Assembly: GCA_002701555.1 (NCBI GenBank)
Contig: NZVS01000063.1
Location: 1 to 15,488, forward strand
Reading direction: 5' to 3'
Source of the DNA: Alphaproteobacteria bacterium
GTDB lineage: Bacteria; Pseudomonadota; Alphaproteobacteria; Micavibrionales; Micavibrionaceae
Length of the DNA stretch: 15,488 bases
The stretch's first letter is position 1. The number at the start of each line of letters is the position of its first letter. A model generated the notes under the pieces. It was given only the letters and a program-made list of their open reading frames with translations. It was not told where the DNA came from and did not search any database. Positions 1 through 6,015 of this stretch are shown here, one piece after another. Both the position numbers and the translations under genes were made by a program.

Positions 1-151
1 ATGGATATATTTGGATATATTTGACATAACTTGGTCCAATTTGTGCAAAAACGGAGGTTTGAATTTTTCATATCACAGACTTTAAAAGATGGCTTTGAAA
101 ATAAAGATAGATAACAATCTATTATCAAATATGGCAGCTTTATACCCCTTT

Positions 152-182
152 AAAAAGAAACCCCGTATCATAAGATACAGGG
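152..182 (-). terminator. Rho-independent terminator for the pilin-like gene
   Basis: On the minus strand a 9-bp stem (plus-strand arms 161-169 and 174-182, one G-T pair, 4-base loop 170-173) is followed by a T-rich tract (plus 152-160). It is the duplicate of the terminator at 1167-1198. Only the loop differs within the hairpin, so the structure is intact even though the adjoining coding relic has decayed. It lies about 165 bases beyond the pilin-like stop codon and probably ends that transcript. Confidence 0.8.
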
Positions 183-231
183 TGATTAGTTAGAGAGGTA
201 CTTAAGAAAAAACTACATCTTTGCGTAAAAA

Positions 232-297
232 CTATCGTGCAGAGGCCAAAATTGTTGGTGTTTTATGAACTACCGGCCTGTGCGGTTGATTGAGTAA
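232..297 (-). pseudogene. Decayed 3'-end fragment of the LapG-like protease gene
   Basis: Read on the minus strand, these bases repeat the C-terminal codons of the gene at 1248-2174 (Y-S-I-N-R-T-G, then the W-W pair). In this copy the first Trp codon has become CGG and the second has become the stop TAG, and one base is missing just after. The rest is therefore out of frame, although the nucleotide match continues through the old stop at 232-234. There is no start codon or upstream gene body. It is a gene-end relic, not a gene. Confidence 0.85.
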
Positions 298-345
298 TTA
301 GCCGTCATGCGTAAACACTTTTTAGTAGAGTGAAAGTCTGTCTTT

Positions 346-1065
346 CTAGTGTTCTTCCAAAACGTATTGTAAAGAGTACCAGTCAGCGCCCCAGTCAAAA
401 CAGCCTGAAGCAACGGGAAAATCTTCGCCTGCTGTCGTAAAGCCATCATCTACCCGAGTTGAGAAACCCGCACTTTTTCTCCAGTTAACATTTATTTCGC
501 CACGATTGGCAGCTGTATAGCTTGTAATGTCTGACCCCGCATAAACGCCATCAAAGCCGTTCATTCTCGAATTTAATGCCTTGCAGACTTCATGGGGGAG
601 GGGTTCGACCCATAAAACCTTCTCGGGATAATCCGGACTACCAATGTCTTCGCCATCTTCGCGTATGTGATGGTTATACCAATACCAGACGGTAAAATCT
701 TGAGAGGGATGTGCCCATTCGGGAAGAGCGAGGGGGCGACCTGCTATACCTTCATCCGGACTGAAAATGCCTATGGTTCGGCATGGTGATTTGACTGTAG
801 CACCATCATAACACGTATCACTTTCATTTGGAGCACGGTCATCAAAATAAACCTCGTCATAATTCCCTATAATTTTTAAACGCTGTATTGCCTGCTGGTA
901 AATGGCAAGGTCACTCATAATCTGAGCTACCTGTAATGAAGCATCTTCTTCTGAGATATTGCTGCCCCCGCTTCGGCTTGATTGTGTTACAGCGTAGGAA
1001 AGAGCTGCGAACAAAATTACAGCAATCAAAATTATAAAAAGGATATTTCCATTTTGTGATCTCAT
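346..1065 (-). CDS. Pilin-like single-helix surface protein, paralogue 1
   Basis: A 239-residue protein of a family I recognise only by pattern. A short polar N-terminus ending in N-G (residues 5-6) is followed by a hydrophobic helix at about 7-26 and then a large soluble domain. This recalls type IV pilins and pseudopilins, but the Glu normally found at +5 after the processing site is absent, so prepilin-peptidase cleavage is uncertain. The soluble part has FSP at 101-103, cysteines at 85, 95, 161 and 222, a G-F-D-G-V-Y-A-G-S motif at 170-178 and an aromatic C-terminus. The same landmarks recur in the protein at 4500-5177, so the two are paralogues. The helix probably anchors it in the inner membrane, or it assembles into a filament. 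The gene stands alone between two terminators and two direct-repeat copies. An extended -10 lies six bases before the ATG and no Shine-Dalgarno sequence is visible. Function unknown. Confidence 0.75.
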   Translation of the reverse strand: MRSQNGNILFIILIAVILFAALSYAVTQSSRSGGSNISEEDASLQVAQIMSDLAIYQQAIQRLKIIGNYDEVYFDDRAPNESDTCYDGATVKSPCRTIGIFSPDEGIAGRPLALPEWAHPSQDFTVWYWYNHHIREDGEDIGSPDYPEKVLWVEPLPHEVCKALNSRMNGFDGVYAGSDITSYTAANRGEINVNWRKSAGFSTRVDDGFTTAGEDFPVASGCFDWGADWYSLQYVLEEH

Positions 1066-1071
1066 ATAGCC

Positions 1072-1080
1072 ATTATACCA
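1072..1080 (-). promoter_or_regulatory. Extended -10 promoter element of pilin-like gene 1
   Basis: The minus strand reads TGGTATAAT, a consensus extended -10 (TGnTATAAT), ending six bases before the ATG at 1065. No good -35 is present at 16-18 bases, which extended -10 promoters tolerate. Transcription would start at or within a base or two of the ATG, giving a leaderless mRNA. That fits the lack of a Shine-Dalgarno sequence. Confidence 0.4.
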
Positions 1081-1161
1081 AACAACACTTATACAAGTTT
1101 AATTTTTCAATTATAAATTCTAATTTTTGTAATATAAAGTCCGACTTTTACAGTAGAAGCA

Positions 1162-1314
1162 CCTTTAAAAAAGAAACCCCGTATCAGGAGATACAGGGTG
1201 ATAAGTTAGAGAGGTACTTAAGAAAAAACTACATCTTTGCGTAAAAACTATCGTGCAGAGGCCAAAATTGTTGGTGTTTTATGCAACCACCAGCCTGTGC
1301 GGTTAATTGAGTAA
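1162..1314. repeat. Direct repeat, right (functional) copy
   Basis: This is the partner of 147-297, offset by 1016-1017 bases. It contains the intact 3' end of the LapG-like gene (stop at 1248-1250) and its terminator (1167-1198). The homology ends abruptly at 1314, about 22 codons inside that gene, so only the very end of the gene was duplicated. High identity in a largely non-coding stretch suggests a fairly recent event, or gene conversion between the copies. Confidence 0.93.
1167..1198 (-). terminator. Rho-independent terminator of the LapG-like gene
   Basis: On the minus strand a 9-bp stem (plus-strand arms 1177-1185 and 1190-1198, one G-T pair, loop 1186-1189) is followed by TTTCTTTTTT (plus 1167-1176). 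It lies 49 bases past the stop codon at 1248. It separates the protease transcript from the pilin-like gene whose promoter begins about 90 bases further on. Confidence 0.85.
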
Positions 1315-2174
1315 ATCGGTTTGTAATGCTGAACCATTTGTGTGTATTTCATGGCTTCTGACTGGTTATCGAGTACATATACACCGTCATCGCCATAAAC
1401 GATCAAAACAGCATGCGGAATATTCTTTTGCATGTCCTGGACAATTGCAATTCTCATGCGGCTTTCAGAAACGCCAAGCGCACGAAGTGAGGCATATTTG
1501 GCAATTGCAAAGTCTTCGCAATCACCACCGCGTGTAAAAAACTCAACAGGTGTGGCCCAGTAGTCGCTTTTTCCCCAGTTACGGTTATCTGTAATATAGC
1601 GTGTCTTGTTTACCATCTGGTTGACACGAGTAGCTTTCTCACGCAACGACAGGTTTTTCAGTGGCTGTAAATCGTGTTTCCATTGCGCCATAACAAGACC
1701 GCCATTGCCGGTTTGTACATCACGCTCAAATTTTGAAAACATATCCGACCATTTTGAGAAGGCAGAAATATCGCGTGAAGCTTGTTCGGTGCTCCCAAAA
1801 AGAGCAGGGTATTGCGACAGGTTGCCGGCGCCCACAGAAGCCGAGGCCAAAGTTAAGCTGGCAGGTATATCTTTTATCGAACCGGCATGAACTGTTTTAG
1901 CCGAAAAAAAGGAAACTGATGCAAAAACCGCCAGACCTGCTGCGATACTACGCATGCCTGACTGTGTGGCCAGTGCGAAAGCCAGCTGGTTTTTGGAAAT
2001 AATTTTATTTGTAACTAGATATTCACCAAGACGCAGACCTGAAGCTTTTTGATTAAAAAGGTGCTGTTTCAGATCAGCAGCAGAGATAATGCCTCTTAGA
2101 ACGAGAACATCACCCAGCTTGTTACGTTCAAGATATGTTCTGATTTTTCTGATAAATCCGCTCTTCTCACTCAT
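1248..2174 (-). CDS. LapG/BTLCP-type cysteine protease with N-terminal MshEN-like repeats
   Basis: A 308-residue protein with two recognisable parts. Residues about 175-300 are a bacterial transglutaminase-like cysteine proteinase: D-C-E-D at 218-221 gives the nucleophile C219 with flanking acidic residues that bind calcium in LapG, H254 is in I-P-H-A-V, and D269 is in L-D-N-Q. LapG enzymes cut large RTX adhesins in the periplasm and release biofilm cells. Residues 19-42 and 48-71 are two 24-residue repeats separated by five residues, in the LG..LV...I.....L...L..Q pattern of the MshEN (T2SSE N-terminal) domain, which binds c-di-GMP in MshE. A hydrophobic segment at about 76-94 ends in V-H-A-G and could be an anchor or a late cleavage site. 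The predicted topology is repeats in the cytoplasm and protease in the periplasm. No lapD or adhesin gene is in the window. The ATG has only a weak upstream GGA. The 3' end is duplicated at 147-297. Confidence 0.85.
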   Translation of the reverse strand: MSEKSGFIRKIRTYLERNKLGDVLVLRGIISAADLKQHLFNQKASGLRLGEYLVTNKIISKNQLAFALATQSGMRSIAAGLAVFASVSFFSAKTVHAGSIKDIPASLTLASASVGAGNLSQYPALFGSTEQASRDISAFSKWSDMFSKFERDVQTGNGGLVMAQWKHDLQPLKNLSLREKATRVNQMVNKTRYITDNRNWGKSDYWATPVEFFTRGGDCEDFAIAKYASLRALGVSESRMRIAIVQDMQKNIPHAVLIVYGDDGVYVLDNQSEAMKYTQMVQHYKPIYSINRTGWWLHKTPTILASAR

Positions 2175-2257
2175 AATTTCTGTTCCGTTTTCTTTATATT
2201 TTTTTAATTCTTGGCATTAGTTGCAATTTCTCTTTTCCCTATTAAACACGAGAAAAG

Positions 2258-2286
2258 TTGACGAATTACTAACGGTTTCGTAAAAA
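2258..2286 (+). promoter_or_regulatory. Candidate sigma-70 promoter for hldE
   Basis: TTGACG (2258-2263) is followed after 17 bases by TAAAAA (2281-2286). The -35 is one base off consensus and the -10 matches at four of six. It would give a 5' leader of about 55 bases before the hldE ATG. AAGG nine bases before the ATG can serve as the ribosome binding site. An AGGAG at 2299-2303 in the leader has no suitably spaced start codon. Confidence 0.45.
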
Positions 2287-2347
2287 TGATAAATTCATAG
2301 GAGTTTTTGTTAAAAGACGTCCTAAAAACTGAAAAAGGCAGTATAAA

Positions 2348-3823
2348 ATGAGCGACCTCCCCCTTTCCGGCCTTGATAAAGTAAATATATTGGTTATCGG
2401 TGATGTCATGCTGGACAGATACATATCCGGGTCAATCACCCGTGTTTCACCAGAGGCGCCTGTACCAGTACTCTTACAAACTGATGAAAATGTCGCCCTT
2501 GGCGGCGCAGGTAATGTGGTTGCAAATCTTGCTAGCCTGGGCGCAAATGTGAAATTTATTTCTGCAGTTGGGGCGGATCCTGCAGCAGGAAATGTTAAAA
2601 GCGCGTTAGAAAATCTAATCGGCGCAAATGTGAAGTCTTATTTGATCGAGGATAAAACACGCCCGACGACAGAAAAAACCAGACTGGTGAGCGGTTCACA
2701 GCAGATTGTAAGGCTGGATCGTGAAAATACGGATTTGGTTTCTTCAGAAGTGGAAGACAAAATCATCAAAACTTTTGATGAAGCGATTGGTCATTCTGAC
2801 CTGCTTGTCATTTCGGATTACGCGAAAGGATTGCTGACCGATAAAATTTTAAGACACTGTATTGAGAAAGCTGTTTCTATACCGGTGATAGTTGATGGAA
2901 AAGGTAATAGTTTTACAAAATACAAAGGTGCGAATTATATTACTCCCAATAGGGAAGAGGTAACAAAGGTTACGGGTATAAAACCTTTAGATAACGATAA
3001 AAGTTGTATTGATGCCAGCCGAAAAATTATTAAAGATTCAGGTATTGAGAATGTCCTTTTGACACGCTCGGAAGCGGGATTAAGCCTAATCTGTAGTGAC
3101 GGCAGCGATGTTCACTTTAAGGGGTCAAAAGTAGAAATGCCCGATGTATCGGGGGCGGGTGATACAGTTGTTGCTGTCTTTGCTGCCGGCATTGCATCCG
3201 GAATGTCGCCGGAAGCGTCAGCAAGGCTGGCTAATTGTGCCGGAACCCTGGTTGTGCAGAAACAGGGTACTGCTTGTGTTACAGTTGATGAATTAATAAA
3301 TTCAGATGCGCATTCAGATGGCAGTGATAATATGATATCGGAATGCGTTGACTGGGAAGCGGCAGCAGAAAAAGTCAAGCAGTGGCAAAAACAGGGTCTT
3401 AAAGTTGGATTTACAAATGGTTGTTTCGATATTATCCATTTCGGGCATGTCAATTATCTGAAAGAAGCGCGTATGCGTTGTGATAAATTAGTAGTCGGTT
3501 TAAACCACGACCAATCGGTTAAAATTCTCAAAGGTCCTACGCGACCTGTAAATGATGAATTGGCGCGGGCAGCCGTACTCGGTGCGCTGGCTTCTACTGA
3601 TATGATTGTTCTGTTCGGTGCGGAAAAAGAAGGTGATGACAACACGCCATGTTCCCTTCTGGGGCATATAAAACCAGATATCTTTTTTAAAGGCGGGGAT
3701 TATAAACTTGAAGAGTTACCTGAAGCAAAAGTCGTGCTTGCCTATAATGGTGAGGTTGATATCATGAATTTGTACGAAGGGTACAGCACAACACATATTA
3801 TTGCGAAAAGCAAAGCAGGCTAA
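2348..3823 (+). CDS. hldE: Bifunctional heptose-7-P kinase / heptose-1-P adenylyltransferase HldE
   Basis: HldE (RfaE) carries out two steps of ADP-heptose synthesis for the LPS inner core in the cytoplasm: phosphorylation of heptose 7-phosphate at C1, and later AMP transfer to heptose 1-phosphate. The 491 residues match the usual two-domain length. The PfkB/ribokinase half (about 10-315) has the substrate-side G-G-A-G-N (52-56) and the D-V-S-G-A-G-D-T motif (266-273), with D272 as catalytic base. The nucleotidyltransferase half (about 350-488) has G-C-F-D (358-361), H-F-G-H (364-367) and F-K-G-G-D-Y (447-452). One oddity is V-D-G-K-G at 182-186, where V-D-P-K-G is usual. No gmhA, gmhB or hldD is nearby. 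A lipoprotein gene follows after 7 bp, so they are probably co-transcribed. Confidence 0.95.
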   Translation: MSDLPLSGLDKVNILVIGDVMLDRYISGSITRVSPEAPVPVLLQTDENVALGGAGNVVANLASLGANVKFISAVGADPAAGNVKSALENLIGANVKSYLIEDKTRPTTEKTRLVSGSQQIVRLDRENTDLVSSEVEDKIIKTFDEAIGHSDLLVISDYAKGLLTDKILRHCIEKAVSIPVIVDGKGNSFTKYKGANYITPNREEVTKVTGIKPLDNDKSCIDASRKIIKDSGIENVLLTRSEAGLSLICSDGSDVHFKGSKVEMPDVSGAGDTVVAVFAAGIASGMSPEASARLANCAGTLVVQKQGTACVTVDELINSDAHSDGSDNMISECVDWEAAAEKVKQWQKQGLKVGFTNGCFDIIHFGHVNYLKEARMRCDKLVVGLNHDQSVKILKGPTRPVNDELARAAVLGALASTDMIVLFGAEKEGDDNTPCSLLGHIKPDIFFKGGDYKLEELPEAKVVLAYNGEVDIMNLYEGYSTTHIIAKSKAG

Positions 3824-3830
3824 TTATTTC

Positions 3831-4484
3831 ATGACAAAAGCATCCAGATTTTTACTCTCTGCATCAGCAGTTATTATTTTAGGGGCATGTTCCCACCAAT
3901 CGCCGAACTGGCTGCCTGACGGGTATTACTGGAATGATGATACGCCTCTATCATCTCCACCAAAAACCGCGCCCTGGTTTCAAGAAGCATATGATGAGTC
4001 GGCAGAAAGTATCAGGCGTGACCTGTCCGCAACACTTTATGGGCTTTCGGCAGATATGGTTTCAACTTTAACTAGTCGCACCTCTATTGATCGACCTGTT
4101 TATCTTTACCCTAAAAGCGAAACAACCGCCCTAACCACCGTTTATGACGATGCTTTGAGAACAAATTTGCGGGAAAGCGGGTTTTCCCTTGCAAACGGTC
4201 CTGTGGGAGCCGTGTCTATGGCATATTATGCTTCGCCTATTTCTGGCTACAGGTCACATAACTTGAACAAAAATCTTACAACAATGCAGTCTTTGGGAAT
4301 TACACCTAGAGATGAAGGGTATCTATTCTCGGTCAGCCTTGAAGACTCAAATGGAGGCATAATTGCAGAAGAGGCCCGCGTCCAACCATTGCCTAAGAAA
4401 GATATTGAGCACTGGGATTCGAATTACCATCAGTATGAGCGCCCCGGCCCTGTGGTGGAGCGCCCGATATATGAACGGGACTAA
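3831..4484 (+). CDS. Hypothetical lipoprotein
   Basis: A 217-residue protein that I do not recognise. Residues 1-20 form a lipoprotein signal: positively charged M-T-K-A-S-R, a hydrophobic core, then the lipobox L-G-A-C with the lipidated Cys at 20. The next residues (S-H) are not the inner-membrane retention Asp, so outer-membrane sorting is likely. The mature part begins with a Pro- and aromatic-rich stretch (25-50), then a mixed domain with a helix around 58-82, a strand (89-93), a helix (100-115) and strands. That order loosely recalls small outer-membrane lipoproteins of the FlgO or CsgG-N kind, but I see no diagnostic motif. It starts 7 bp after hldE and is probably translationally coupled to it, as no strong Shine-Dalgarno is visible. 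A TTG start at 3801 is possible but would overlap hldE and lengthen the signal. The gene ends 15 bp from a convergent gene. Confidence 0.75.
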   Translation: MTKASRFLLSASAVIILGACSHQSPNWLPDGYYWNDDTPLSSPPKTAPWFQEAYDESAESIRRDLSATLYGLSADMVSTLTSRTSIDRPVYLYPKSETTALTTVYDDALRTNLRESGFSLANGPVGAVSMAYYASPISGYRSHNLNKNLTTMQSLGITPRDEGYLFSVSLEDSNGGIIAEEARVQPLPKKDIEHWDSNYHQYERPGPVVERPIYERD

Positions 4485-4499
4485 AAAAGATCCAATGGT

Positions 4500-5177
4500 C
4501 TAGCGTTCGTATATTGTTACGGAAATATAGTATTTACCATTGTCTTCGCAGTGAATACATGCCTCGGGTGCCGGTACCTTTGAAAATGTCGCTTTATCTA
4601 CGGCATTTCCTGCAAATACTCCGTTAAATCGAAAACCTGATACTACAGGGACAAGGCATGTTCCTGTATCTGTAGGGTAAGGTGTGATGCTTAAGCCTTC
4701 TTTATCATTAAAATAAGAACAAAACTTTTCTGATACGTCAGGTATAATTGCAACAAGGTCCATTTCCTGACTTCCAACTCCAGGCATATTTGCCCTGCCA
4801 CTAAAAAGCCAGGGTAAAACTGATCCGGCAGCGACCGGAGGAGTTCTGTAGGTCGCAGCACCTCCCTCGGGAGAAAAAACCTGAAATTGCGGCTTGTTAC
4901 CTATACTTCCGTAATCAGAACTCGCACTTGGGTGAGCAAACCTGATATCAGTTTCACTCGCACCATTATCGAAAATGTTCTGGACGGCTTGGCGTAATTC
5001 ACCTTGATATTGGAGGATTTGGGAATAAGCCACGTTCATTTCTTCAAGGCTTGTATCTGATGAACTTACATCATCTTGCATTAACGCATAAGTCAAAGCA
5101 CCAAAAAGAAAAACGCCAAGGAGGATGTAAAAAAATATATTTCCGTCGGTTTTGCCTATTTTTAAAAATCTAGTCAT
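4500..5177 (-). CDS. Pilin-like single-helix surface protein, paralogue 2
   Basis: A 225-residue protein related to the one at 346-1065. The shared landmarks are D-G-N-I-F-F (11-16) opening a hydrophobic helix to about 32, a helical stretch around 45-70 with Q and A positions matching, F-S-P-E-G-G at 101-106 (FSP falls at the same residue number in both), a cysteine at 153 in an F-C-x-x-x-N context, R-F-N-G-V-F-A-G-N at 183-191, and a Cys-containing aromatic C-terminus (C207, C210, then Y-Y). The N-terminal charged stretch is longer (K and R at 3, 6 and 9). As in paralogue 1, the pilin +5 Glu is missing. The ATG lies inside the end of the dehydrogenase gene (ATGACTAG, 8-base overlap), so translation is probably coupled, and the gene is the last of a dacC-SDR-pilin-like cluster. 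No terminator is visible in the 15-bp gap to the convergent lipoprotein gene. Function unknown. Confidence 0.75.
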   Translation of the reverse strand: MTRFLKIGKTDGNIFFYILLGVFLFGALTYALMQDDVSSSDTSLEEMNVAYSQILQYQGELRQAVQNIFDNGASETDIRFAHPSASSDYGSIGNKPQFQVFSPEGGAATYRTPPVAAGSVLPWLFSGRANMPGVGSQEMDLVAIIPDVSEKFCSYFNDKEGLSITPYPTDTGTCLVPVVSGFRFNGVFAGNAVDKATFSKVPAPEACIHCEDNGKYYISVTIYER

Positions 5178-5988
5178 CTAAAAATATATCTCCAAGCAGT
5201 TTATTGTTATGATTCTGATATTTATCAAAATTATTTATACCGCTTTCCTTTAGTATTTGTTCATCCGTGTAAGATTTCCCTGTAAAGCCGCTGCCTGATT
5301 TAAGAACAGTGCTTACCGCATCGGCAACAATTTCAGGCTGTCTTGTGTTTTCATACATATCAGGGAAGTTTACTTTTATCGCATCTGTCGCAATTAGAGT
5401 GGCAGGCCATAAAGTACACGTTTTTAAACCTTTTTCATGGTATTCCGCACCAATACCAAGCGTTAGGAGTGTCATTCCATATTTAGACATCATGTAAGCA
5501 GGCGCATAACCAAGCCACTTCGGAGACAGGTTTATGGGGGGTGAAAGTGTAATAACGCGACCAATTTCTGATTGAATTAAATGTGGCAGGCAGGCCTGAA
5601 TACAGGCGTATGTACCGCGTGCATTAACGGATTGTATAAGGTCGTATTTTTTAAGAGGGAAGTTTTGCGTCTCCCCAACGGCAATGGCACTTGCATTGTT
5701 AATCAACCCGTCAATGCCACCGAATTTACTCACGCACTTCTTAACTGCCTCGTATATGGCAGTTTCATCGCGTATGTCAACAGCAAGGGGTAGTGCCTTC
5801 CCGCCAGTTTCTTCCACTTCTTTGGCTACGCTGTGAATCGTTCCCTCAAGATCAGGGTGGGGCGCATCGGTTTTGGAGGCAATAATGATATTGGCTTTTT
5901 CTTGTGCAAGTTTTAAAGCAATTGCACGGCCTATTCCCCTGCTGCCCCCTGTAATGAAAAATGTTTTGTTCTTAAGGGATATGCTCAT
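5170..5988 (-). CDS. Short-chain dehydrogenase/reductase, HSDL2-like
   Basis: A 272-residue classical-type SDR oxidoreductase using NAD(P). The Rossmann motif T-G-G-S-R-G-I-G spans 13-20, N-N-A-S is at 97-100, and the catalytic Ser149, Tyr165 and Lys169 (Y-M-M-S-K) are all present, so it should be active. The I-A-S-K-T-D-A-P-H-P stretch after the second strand, the S-P-P-I-N-L-S-P-K-W segment (149-158) and L-W-P-A-T are characteristic of the HSDL2 group, linked in eukaryotes to peroxisomal or mitochondrial lipid metabolism. The bacterial substrate is unknown, and the SCP-2 lipid-binding tail of animal HSDL2 is absent. It starts 27 bp after dacC, and GGAAGG lies about 12 bases before the ATG, slightly far. 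Its stop overlaps the start of the pilin-like gene. Probably part of the dacC transcript. Confidence 0.88.
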   Translation of the reverse strand: MSISLKNKTFFITGGSRGIGRAIALKLAQEKANIIIASKTDAPHPDLEGTIHSVAKEVEETGGKALPLAVDIRDETAIYEAVKKCVSKFGGIDGLINNASAIAVGETQNFPLKKYDLIQSVNARGTYACIQACLPHLIQSEIGRVITLSPPINLSPKWLGYAPAYMMSKYGMTLLTLGIGAEYHEKGLKTCTLWPATLIATDAIKVNFPDMYENTRQPEIVADAVSTVLKSGSGFTGKSYTDEQILKESGINNFDKYQNHNNKLLGDIFLDD

Positions 5989-6015
5989 CAGGTGAGTGTG
6001 CCTTCCGGACTAAGC

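Larger units (their letters stand above)
147..297. repeat. Direct repeat, left copy (partner 1162-1314)
   Basis: This stretch matches 1162-1314 with about six substitutions and two single-base indels. Bases 188-267 are identical to 1204-1283, an 80-base exact run. On the minus strand the repeat contains the last 22 or so codons of the LapG-like gene, its 3' untranslated part and its rho-independent terminator. The left copy is the decayed one. The two copies flank the pilin-like gene at 346-1065. Confidence 0.93.
1..345. other. Left-edge gene-free region with repeat relic
   Basis: No intact gene is visible on either strand. Bases 3-42 form four 10-base units: two exact copies of ggatatattt, then two looser variants (gacataactt, ggtccaattt). 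Bases 43-145 are AT-rich and I see nothing definite there except a short hairpin-forming stretch around 107-125. Bases 147-297 are a second copy of the gene end and terminator found at 1162-1314. Bases 298-345 lie just downstream of the stop of the minus-strand pilin-like gene. Any gene further left lies outside the window. Confidence 0.6.

Noticed and set aside
3..42. Four 10-base near-repeats as iterons or a CRISPR-like array
   Set aside because: Only two units are exact, there are no spacers and no replication or cas gene; it is simple AT-rich sequence at the window edge.
346..1065. True type IV prepilin
   Set aside because: The Gly before the hydrophobic helix is there, but the Glu at +5 and the usual F-T-L-x-E pattern are missing, so only 'pilin-like' is justified.
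1056..1244. Plus-strand 62-codon open frame
   Set aside because: It runs through the promoter of the pilin-like gene and the minus-strand terminator of the protease gene, has no ribosome binding site, and its sequence is AT-biased noise.
2307..2351. Fourteen-codon TTG-initiated leader frame ending in ATGA at the hldE start
   Set aside because: AGGAG is only three bases from the TTG, too close, and the peptide has no attenuator-like codon run. It is probably chance.
3801..3830. TTG start giving a ten-residue longer lipoprotein
   Set aside because: It overlaps the end of hldE and displaces the n-region of a signal peptide that is already complete from the ATG at 3831.
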